This document shows, one piece after another, positions 52,750 through 60,108 of a DNA stretch of 64,000 nucleotides. The stretch's first letter is position 1; each line of letters opens with the position of its first letter. The notes under the pieces are model-generated. The model did not search any database. It saw nothing but the letters and a program-made list of their open reading frames with translations, and was not told the origin of the DNA. This stretch comes from Streptomyces sp. 7-21 (GTDB lineage Bacteria; Actinomycetota; Actinomycetes; Streptomycetales; Streptomycetaceae), in contig NZ_JAERRL010000013.1 of assembly GCF_016741785.1 (NCBI RefSeq), positions 1-64,000 of the forward strand. The letters run 5' to 3'. The position numbers were made by a program, and so were the translations under genes.

Positions 52750-55683
52750 GTGAGCGCCGAACAGCTCCCCTTCCGTGACCGCCGCCTGCCCGTCGAGGAG
52801 CGGGTCGCCGACCTGCTCGGCCGGCTGACGCGCCACGAACGCGTCAGCCTGCTGCACCAGTACGCCCCGGCCATTGAGCGCCTGGGCATCCCCGCCTTCC
52901 GCACCGGCCAGGAGGCGCTGCACGGCGTGGCGTGGATGGGACGGGCCACCGTCTTCCCGCAGGCGGTCGGGCTCGGCGCCACCTGGAACGACGACCTGCT
53001 GCGCCGCGTCGGCGAGGCCACCGGGCGCGAAGTCAGGGCCATGCGCGCCCGCGAGCCGCGCGTCGGCCTCAACGTGTGGGCGCCGGTGGTGAACCTGCTG
53101 CGCCATCCGCTGTGGGGCCGCAACGAGGAGGGCTACGCCGAGGACCCGCACCTCACCGCCGCCCTGGCCACCGCCTACACCCGCGGCCTGCGCGGCGACC
53201 ACCCGCACTACTGGCGCACCGCGCCCGTCCTCAAGCACTGGCTGGCGCACAACCACGAGACCCGCCGCGACACCGCCACCACCTCGGTGCGCCCCCGCGT
53301 CCTGCACGAGTACGAGCTGCCCGCCTTCCGCGGCCCGGTGCGCGGCGGCGCGGTCGCCGGCGTCATGCCCGCCTACAACCTCGTCAACGGCCGCCCCAAC
53401 CACCTCTCCCCGCTGCTGCGCGAGGAGCTGCGCACCTGGACGCCGCTGCCGCTCGTCGTCTGCTCCGACGCCGCCGCGCCCAGCAACATCGCCGGCTCCC
53501 AGGGCTACTACCCCAGCCACGAGGAGGGCCTGGCCGCCGCCCTGCGCGCCGGCGTGGACAGCTTCACCGACCACGGCGAGGACTCCGCGCCCACGGTGGC
53601 CCGGCTGACCGCCGCCCTGGAGCGCGGCCTGATCAGCGAGGCCGACATCGACGCGGCGGCGGCGCGGCTGCTGGCGATGCGGTTCCGCCTGGGCGAGTTC
53701 GACCCGGACGCGGACCCGTTCGCCGCCGACGCGGCCTTCGACACCCCCGCGCACCGGGAGCTGGCGCGCGAAGCGGCGGAGCAGGCCATCGTGCTGCTGA
53801 AGAACGACGGGCTGCTGCCGCTGCGCCCCGGCGCCCGCGTCGCCGTCGTCGGGCTCCTCGCCGACGAGGTGAAGCTCGACTGGTACAGCGGCTCGCTGCT
53901 GCGCCGGGTCAGCCCGCTGGCCGGCCTGCGCGCCCACCCCTCGGTCGCGGAGGTGACCTTCGCCGAAGGCACCGACCGGGTGCGGCTGCGCACGGACGCC
54001 GGCTGGGTGACCGTCCCCCAGGCGCCGCCGGAGGCCGGCGCGGCCGACCGCGAGGAGACCGCCGCGCTCGACCCGGCGCTGCTGGCCGGGCGGACGGACC
54101 TGCCGCCGCTGCGCCTGGCCCCCGGCGGCGCCGGCGGCGCCGAGGTCGCAAGCGTGTTCGACATGGTCGACTGGGGCGGCGGCGTGCTCACCCTCCGCGC
54201 CCCCGGCGGCCGCTACCTGTCGGTGGCCCAGGACGGCCTGGTGCGTGCCTCGGCGGCGCAGCCCGGCGGCTGGGTCGTGCACGAGACCTTCCGCCTGGAG
54301 CCGCACGGCGACGGGCACCTCCTGCGTCATCTGGGCACGGACCGCCACGTCACTGCCGCCGCCGGCGTGCTGAAGGTCGCCGGCGAGGGCGAGGAGGGCA
54401 CGGTCTTCACGGTCGAGTGGGCGGCGCGCGGCGAGGAAGAGGTGGCCGCCGCGGCGGCCGGGGCCGACGCCGTCATCGTCGTCGCGGGCAACGACCCGCA
54501 CATCAACGGCCGCGAGACCGAGGACCGCACCACCCTGGCGCTGCCCGCGCACCAGGACCGCCTGTGGCGGGCCGCGCACGCCGCCAACCCGCGCACGGCG
54601 CTCGTCCTCGTCTCCTCCTACCCGTACGCGGTCCCCGAGGCCGACGCCGCGCTCCCGGCGCTGCTGTGGACCGCGCACGGCGGGCAGGCCGCGGGCACCG
54701 CCCTGGCGCGCGTGCTGTGCGGCGACGTCTCCCCCGCCGGCCGCCTGCCGCAGACCTGGTACGCCTCGGACGCGGACCTGCCGGGGCTGCTCGACTACGA
54801 CCTGATCGCCAGCGGCAGCACGTACCTGTACTTCGGCGGCACGCCGCTGTACCCGTTCGGCCACGGCCTGAGCTACACCACGTTCGGCTACCGCGGCCTG
54901 ACGGCGCGGCTCGCCGGCGGCCCCGGCGGCACCGTCGAGGCCGCGCTGACGGTCACCAACACCGGCCAGACCGCCTCCGACGAGGTCGTGCAGCTGTACG
55001 CGGCGGCCCGCGGCGACGGCCCGCCGCGCCCGCACCGCCAGCTCATCGCCCACCGCCGCGTGCACCTGGCGCCGGGCGAGTCGCGTCGGGTGACGCTGTC
55101 GGCGCCCGCGAGCGAGGCGCTGGGCATGTACGACGTGGCACACGGCCGCTGGACCGTGCCGCCGGGCCGCTACGCCATCGAGGCGGGCGCCTCCAGCGCC
55201 GACATCCGCCTCACGGCGGAGGTGACCGTGGCGGGTGACGAGCCCGCGCCCCGGCCCGTGGCGCGCGAGGGTCTGCTGGCCTGCCGGTTCGACGACAGCC
55301 GCGGCATCGCCCTGACCGACCTGTCCCGGGAGCACGGCGACGCCGTCACCCCCGCCGGGGACGAGCCGGGCGTGCTCGTCTTCCGCGGCTGCGACCTGGG
55401 CACGGGCCCGGACCAGGTCACGGTCACCGCCGCGCTGGAGGGCCCGCCGGACGGCGCTCCCGCCGGGGCACCGCGCGGCGAGGTCGTCCTCCAGGTGCCC
55501 GGCACGGACTTCCGCGCGGCCGTCCCCGTGCCCCCCACCGGCGGCCGGTACGTCTACGACGCCGTCCGCCACCCGCTGGCGGACGCGCCCGCGGGCGTGC
55601 GCGAGCTGCGCGTCACGCTGCGCGGACCGGTGCGGCTGCACCGGCTGGACTTCGCTTCGGCCCCCGGTCAGGCCACGCCGTAG
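52750..55683 (+). CDS. Multidomain GH3 glycosidase with inserted trefoil-like and C-terminal CBM-like domains
   Basis: A 977-aa family 3 glycosidase. The N-terminal barrel has the KHW/NHE block (LKHWLAHNHETRR) and the nucleophile Asp240 in VCSDAAAP. Within the C-terminal half is an insertion at about residues 408-558 with a beta-trefoil or fascin-like look (GGRYLSVAQDGLV, LGTDRHVTAAAG). The acid/base region NGRETEDRTTL and the fibronectin-like domain follow, then a beta-rich tail of about 140 residues resembling CBM6 or CBM36. No signal peptide is seen, so it seems cytoplasmic. Beta-glucosidase or beta-xylosidase activity cannot be told apart. GTG start with AAGGAA upstream. Confidence 0.88.
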   Translation: MSAEQLPFRDRRLPVEERVADLLGRLTRHERVSLLHQYAPAIERLGIPAFRTGQEALHGVAWMGRATVFPQAVGLGATWNDDLLRRVGEATGREVRAMRAREPRVGLNVWAPVVNLLRHPLWGRNEEGYAEDPHLTAALATAYTRGLRGDHPHYWRTAPVLKHWLAHNHETRRDTATTSVRPRVLHEYELPAFRGPVRGGAVAGVMPAYNLVNGRPNHLSPLLREELRTWTPLPLVVCSDAAAPSNIAGSQGYYPSHEEGLAAALRAGVDSFTDHGEDSAPTVARLTAALERGLISEADIDAAAARLLAMRFRLGEFDPDADPFAADAAFDTPAHRELAREAAEQAIVLLKNDGLLPLRPGARVAVVGLLADEVKLDWYSGSLLRRVSPLAGLRAHPSVAEVTFAEGTDRVRLRTDAGWVTVPQAPPEAGAADREETAALDPALLAGRTDLPPLRLAPGGAGGAEVASVFDMVDWGGGVLTLRAPGGRYLSVAQDGLVRASAAQPGGWVVHETFRLEPHGDGHLLRHLGTDRHVTAAAGVLKVAGEGEEGTVFTVEWAARGEEEVAAAAAGADAVIVVAGNDPHINGRETEDRTTLALPAHQDRLWRAAHAANPRTALVLVSSYPYAVPEADAALPALLWTAHGGQAAGTALARVLCGDVSPAGRLPQTWYASDADLPGLLDYDLIASGSTYLYFGGTPLYPFGHGLSYTTFGYRGLTARLAGGPGGTVEAALTVTNTGQTASDEVVQLYAAARGDGPPRPHRQLIAHRRVHLAPGESRRVTLSAPASEALGMYDVAHGRWTVPPGRYAIEAGASSADIRLTAEVTVAGDEPAPRPVAREGLLACRFDDSRGIALTDLSREHGDAVTPAGDEPGVLVFRGCDLGTGPDQVTVTAALEGPPDGAPAGAPRGEVVLQVPGTDFRAAVPVPPTGGRYVYDAVRHPLADAPAGVRELRVTLRGPVRLHRLDFASAPGQATP

Positions 55684-55694
55684 ACTCCGGCGGG

Positions 55695-56801
55695 ATGAAC
55701 ACCTACGGCTTTCTGCTGCTCCCCTCGCACAACCGGGTCTACGCCCGCGCCGCGACCGCGCTGGCCCGCGCCGAACTGCTCGCCTTCAACGAAACGGTGC
55801 TCGGCGGGCGGCTGCGGGACGTCAGCGAGAGGGTGCTGGGCGGCGCGGAGTACGTGACGTTCCGCGCGGAGGAGCTGTCCGCGCGGGACATCGGCTTCCT
55901 GGCGAACCTGTCCGCGCTCTACGCTCTCTTCCGCCTGGAGGACGACGGCACGCGGCTGGTGCCGCTCCCGGCGGAGCGCCTGGACCGCTTCCCCAGCGAC
56001 CTGGTGAGCACGCAGCGGTACGTGGGCAAGACCAACGAGGACTTCACCAAGCTGCTGCTGAACGTCACGGCGGTGGCCGCCGACCGCCCCGAGCGGCTGC
56101 TCACCGGCGGCCTGCGTGTCCTGGACCCGCTGTGCGGCCGGGGCACGACGCTGAACCAGGCGCTGATGTACGGCCTGCACGCGGCCGGGGTGGACCGGGA
56201 CGGCAGGAGCTTCGAGGCGTACGAGAACTTCCTGCGCCACTGGCTGCGCGCGAGCCGGATCAAGCACCAGGCGCAGACCGCCACCGTCCGCCGCGACCGG
56301 CGGGCGCTCGGGCGGCGCTTCCACGTGACGCTCGCTGAGGACAAGGAGCGGTACAAGAAGGGCGAGCACCTGGAGGTGACCATGGTGCACGCCGACACCA
56401 CCGCCAGCGGCGACTTCTTCCGCCCCGCCTCCTTCGACCTGATCGTGACCGACGCGCCCTACGGCGTGCAGCACGGCGCCCGGTCGCGCGGCGCGGAGTC
56501 CCGGCCCGCCACCAGCCGCAGCCCGCTGCCGCTGCTGCGGTCGGCGCTGCCGGTGTGGACGCGGCTGCTGCGGCGCGGCGGCGCGGTCGGCCTGTCGTGG
56601 AATACCCGCGTCGCGCGCCGCGAGGAGCTGGCGGAGCTGTTCGCCGGGCACGGCCTGGTCCCGGTGGACGCCGAGCCGTACCAGCACTTCGCCCACCGGG
56701 TGGACCAGTCGATCGTCCGGGACCTGATCGTGGCGCGGAAGCCCACGGGCGCGCAGGCCGCGCCCCGGGCCAAAGGCGCCCCTACAGCTCCAGGCCGGTG
56801 A
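55695..56801 (+). CDS. SAM-dependent methyltransferase, RNA methylase (UPF0020/Trm11)-like
   Basis: A 368-aa Rossmann-fold methyltransferase. DPLCGRGTTLNQAL is the SAM-binding motif I, and VTDAPYGVQH resembles the (D/N)PPY-type catalytic motif of RNA guanine-N2 methylases such as Trm11/TrmG10. The N-terminal region (MNTYGFLLLPSHNRVYARAA) is not a recognised THUMP domain. The start is 11 bp after the GH3 stop, so it is probably co-transcribed with it, although a link to sugar metabolism is not evident. The end overlaps the convergent aldehyde dehydrogenase by 20 bp. Confidence 0.82.
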   Translation: MNTYGFLLLPSHNRVYARAATALARAELLAFNETVLGGRLRDVSERVLGGAEYVTFRAEELSARDIGFLANLSALYALFRLEDDGTRLVPLPAERLDRFPSDLVSTQRYVGKTNEDFTKLLLNVTAVAADRPERLLTGGLRVLDPLCGRGTTLNQALMYGLHAAGVDRDGRSFEAYENFLRHWLRASRIKHQAQTATVRRDRRALGRRFHVTLAEDKERYKKGEHLEVTMVHADTTASGDFFRPASFDLIVTDAPYGVQHGARSRGAESRPATSRSPLPLLRSALPVWTRLLRRGGAVGLSWNTRVARREELAELFAGHGLVPVDAEPYQHFAHRVDQSIVRDLIVARKPTGAQAAPRAKGAPTAPGR

Positions 56802-58236
56802 GGACCATGACCCGCTCGTAGGTGTAGTCCTCCATCGCGTACCGCACACCCTCGCGGCCGATGCCGGAGTCCTTCACCCCGCCGTACGGCATCTGGTCGG
56901 CACGGTACGACGGCACGTCGCCCACGATGACGCCGCCGACCTCCAGCGCCCGGTGCGCCCGGAAGGCGGCCTGCACGTCGTGCGTGAACACACCCGCCTG
57001 GAGGCCGAACGCCGAGTCGTTCGCCGCGGCGAAGGCCGCCTCCTCGTTCTCGGCGCGGGTCAGGGACAGCACCGGGCCGAACACCTCCTCGCAGGCCACC
57101 TTCGCGTCGGGCGGGACGTTCTCCAGCACCGTCGGCGCGTAGCTGGCGCCGTCGCGGGTGCCGCCGGTGAGCACCCGGGCGCCGCGCGCGACCGCCTCGC
57201 TGACCCAGGTCTCCACCCGGCGGGCGGCGTCCTCGCTGATGAGCGGGCCGACGTCCGTCGCCTCGTCAGCGGGGTCGCCGGTGACGAGCGCCTCGACGGC
57301 GGCGACGACGCGGGGCACGAGGCGGTCGTAGACGGCGGCGTCGGCGATGACCCGCTGCACGGAGATGCAGGACTGCCCGGCCTGGTAGTTGGAGAACGTG
57401 GCGATGCGCTGGGCCGCCCAGTCCAGGTCGGCGTCCGAGGAGTAGTCGGCCAGGACGATCGCGGCGCCGTTGCCGCCGAGCTCGAGGGTGACCCGCTTGC
57501 GGGGCACGGCATCCCGGATCGACCAGCCGACGGGCACCGAGCCGGTGAACGACACCACCGGCAGGCGCGGGTCCGCCACGAGCGGCGCCATGGCGTCGTT
57601 GGGCACCGGCAGCACGCTCCACGCGCCGGCGGGCAGGCCGGTCTCGGCGAGCAGCTCGCCAAGCAGCAGCGCCGACAGCGGGGTGGCGGGCGCCGGTTTG
57701 AGCAGGACCGGGGCGCCGGCCGCCAGGGCGGGGGCGACCTTGTGGGCGCAGAGGTTGAGCGGGAAGTTGAACGGCGCGATGCCCAGCACCGGCCCGTACG
57801 GGAACCGGCGGGTGAGCGCCAGCCGCCCGGCGCCGCCGGGCTCGGAGTCCAGGCGCTGGGCGCTGCCGCCGTTGAAGCGGCGGGCCTCCTCGGCGGCCCA
57901 GCGGAAGACGGACACGCAGCGGCTGACCTCCACCCGCGCCCACTTGATGGGCTTGCCGTTCTCCGCGCTGATCAGGCGGGCGGTCTCCTCGGCGCGCTCG
58001 GCCAGGCGGCGGTGGACGTGGTCCAGGGCGGCGGCGCGCTCGTAGGCGGGGGTGGCGGCGAACTCCCGCGCGACGGCGGCGGCCGCGGCCACCGCCTCCT
58101 CGGTCTGCGCCGGGGTGGGCACGCTGACGGAGGCGAGGGTGCCGCCGTCCCAGGGCGAGGTGACGTCGAGGGTGCCCTCGCCGGTGGCGGGGCGCCCGGC
58201 GAGCCAGAACGGCCTCGGAGTGGTCGCTGTCGTCAT
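56782..58236 (-). CDS. NAD(P)-dependent aldehyde dehydrogenase
   Basis: A 484-aa aldehyde dehydrogenase with the catalytic Cys290 (YQAGQSC), general base Glu252 (LELGGNG), and cofactor-binding Asn157 (APFNFP) and Lys180. Substrate specificity is not evident; the group includes succinate-semialdehyde and lactaldehyde-type enzymes. The ATG at 58236 has GAGGGG about 9 nt upstream; longer in-frame extension is not family-like. A PucR-type regulator is encoded just upstream on the same strand and is a natural candidate for its control. Confidence 0.92.
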   Translation of the reverse strand: MTTATTPRPFWLAGRPATGEGTLDVTSPWDGGTLASVSVPTPAQTEEAVAAAAAVAREFAATPAYERAAALDHVHRRLAERAEETARLISAENGKPIKWARVEVSRCVSVFRWAAEEARRFNGGSAQRLDSEPGGAGRLALTRRFPYGPVLGIAPFNFPLNLCAHKVAPALAAGAPVLLKPAPATPLSALLLGELLAETGLPAGAWSVLPVPNDAMAPLVADPRLPVVSFTGSVPVGWSIRDAVPRKRVTLELGGNGAAIVLADYSSDADLDWAAQRIATFSNYQAGQSCISVQRVIADAAVYDRLVPRVVAAVEALVTGDPADEATDVGPLISEDAARRVETWVSEAVARGARVLTGGTRDGASYAPTVLENVPPDAKVACEEVFGPVLSLTRAENEEAAFAAANDSAFGLQAGVFTHDVQAAFRAHRALEVGGVIVGDVPSYRADQMPYGGVKDSGIGREGVRYAMEDYTYERVMVLTGLEL

Positions 58237-58352
58237 CGCGGTTGGTCCCCTCGTCTCGTGACGGTGCGTGCCTTTACGGTAGGGGCCGCCGGGCTCCGCG
58301 CGTCTTGTCCGGCGCGGCGTGGTGCGCGGCCGGTTGTGGCCGTGACGGCGAA

Positions 58353-58393
58353 CCGCCCCGCGGCGGACGGTCACGGCGGCGGCCGCGGGGCGG
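58353..58393 (-). terminator. Terminator downstream of the PucR gene
   Basis: CCGCCCCGCGGC (58353-58364) and GCCGCGGGGCGG (58382-58393) form a perfect 12-bp stem with a 17-nt loop, 4 bp past the pucR stop. Confidence 0.75.
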
Positions 58394-58397
58394 GGTG

Positions 58398-59948
58398 TCA
58401 CGTCGCGCTGCTGGTCTTCAGGGCCAGCCACAGCTCCATCCGCACGTCGGGGTCGTCCAGCGAGCGGTCGAGTATCTCCTCCACCCGGCGCATCCGGTAG
58501 CGCAGCGTGTGGCGGTGCACCCCGAGGTCGGCGGCGGCCGCGTCCCACTGCCCGTGCCGCGCCAGCCAGGCCCGCAGCGAGGCCACCAGGTCGCCGCGGC
58601 CCCGGGCGTCGTGCTCGCGCAGGGCGCGCAGCGTGCCGTCGGCGTAGGCGCGCACCGCGTCGTCGGCCAGCAGGTCGATGACGGAGCCGGCCGTCACCTC
58701 GTCGTGCTCGACCAGCGGGCGGCTGCGGCGCCGCGCCACGGCCAGCGCCTCGCTGGCCTGCCGGTAGGCGGTGTCGGCCGTGGCCGGGCCGGTCGGCGCG
58801 GAGACGCCCAGCGCCAGGCCGGGGCGGTCGCCGCCGTCGGCCCGGCGGGCGTGGTCCAGGCAGGCCGCCAGGGCGGCGCCGCCGTCGGCGGCGAGCAGCA
58901 CCAGCCGTTCGGCCTCGGCGGCGGCCAGCACCGGCTCGCCGGCGCGGGCGGCGGCGGCCTCCACGGCCGCGCCCAGCTCCTCCAGGGCGGCGGGGTCCTC
59001 GCCCGGGTCGGCGAGCACCACCCGCACCGGCGCGTCGAGCAGCCCGCCGTACAGCTGCCCGGCGACGGCGCGGGCGTGGTCCGGCTCGCCACTGAGCAGC
59101 ATCCGCAGCACGGCGGCGCCGAGCCGGGACTCGGCCGCCTGGACGGCGCGGGAGCGCTCGGTGAGGAGCGTCAGCAGGGCGACGGCCGACTCGATGGCGT
59201 ACCGCTGGCTGGTGCCGGGCGGTTCCGCGGTGCCGATGGCCAGGATGGCGCCGGGCACCGGGCCGGAGCCCAGGGACTGGAGCTCCACCCGCTCGTCGGG
59301 CAGTTCGGGCGGGGCGCAGACGGCGGTGGCGGGGGCGGTGCGCCCGGCGAGGTTCCTCACCTCGCCGGCCAGCTTCGCCGCGCGGCGCGCCGCCCAGCCG
59401 GGTGCGGCGGCCGTGACGCTCCCGGTGACGTCGTACAGGGCGGCCCAGCCGTCCGTGGCGGCGGCCAGCCGCTCCAGCAGCGCCGCGGGCCCGCCGGGGC
59501 TGAGGGCGGCCCTGGTCAGTTCGCGCTGGGCGGCGAAGCCCGCGGTGACGGAGCGGTAGCGCTCGGCGGCGAGAGCGGCCGAGACCGCCTTGCTGATGGC
59601 GATGAACGGGACGCGCGGCGCCACTTCGAGCAGCGGCAGCCCGGCCGCCCGCGCGGCCTCGACCAGCGCGGGCGGCGTGGCCGGGTGGTGGACGCCCACG
59701 CCGAAGCCGAGGCCGACGACGCCCGCCGACGCGAGCCGGGCCGTGTAGCCGCGCAGCAGCTCCTCGTCCGCGGCCGGCAGCTTCAGGCCGGTGGTCAGCA
59801 GGAGTTCGCCGCCGTCCAGGTACGGCACCGGGTCGGTCAGCTCGCTGACGTGCGCCCACCGCACGGGGACGTCCAGCGCGTCCTGGCCGCAGAGCACGCG
59901 CAGGCCCAGCGACGAGTGCCGCACAAGCGAGGCGAGCGTCGGTTGCAT
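58398..59948 (-). CDS. PucR-family transcriptional regulator
   Basis: A 516-aa regulator with an N-terminal PucR sensory domain (VRWAHVSELTDPVPYLDGGE, residues 25-50) and a C-terminal helix-turn-helix of the HTH_30 type (WDAAAADLGVHRHTLRYRM). PucR proteins usually activate catabolic genes for purines or amines. The ATG at 59948 has AAGGTGG a few bases upstream; the frame stays open to 59996. It is immediately upstream of the aldehyde dehydrogenase gene and probably controls it. Confidence 0.92.
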   Translation of the reverse strand: MQPTLASLVRHSSLGLRVLCGQDALDVPVRWAHVSELTDPVPYLDGGELLLTTGLKLPAADEELLRGYTARLASAGVVGLGFGVGVHHPATPPALVEAARAAGLPLLEVAPRVPFIAISKAVSAALAAERYRSVTAGFAAQRELTRAALSPGGPAALLERLAAATDGWAALYDVTGSVTAAAPGWAARRAAKLAGEVRNLAGRTAPATAVCAPPELPDERVELQSLGSGPVPGAILAIGTAEPPGTSQRYAIESAVALLTLLTERSRAVQAAESRLGAAVLRMLLSGEPDHARAVAGQLYGGLLDAPVRVVLADPGEDPAALEELGAAVEAAAARAGEPVLAAAEAERLVLLAADGGAALAACLDHARRADGGDRPGLALGVSAPTGPATADTAYRQASEALAVARRRSRPLVEHDEVTAGSVIDLLADDAVRAYADGTLRALREHDARGRGDLVASLRAWLARHGQWDAAAADLGVHRHTLRYRMRRVEEILDRSLDDPDVRMELWLALKTSSAT

Positions 59949-60108
59949 GGGCCACCTTGTCGATGTGTCGGTCCGGCACGGGAATGCGGACGCCACGGCG
60001 ATGCGGACGTACGGCGCGTCGCCTTCACCGTACCGTCGGTGGCATATGCGAGCGGTAGCCCGGGCGCCGCTTCTCGGCCACGGCCGGGGCGCCGGGACGG
60101 CCCGGATG

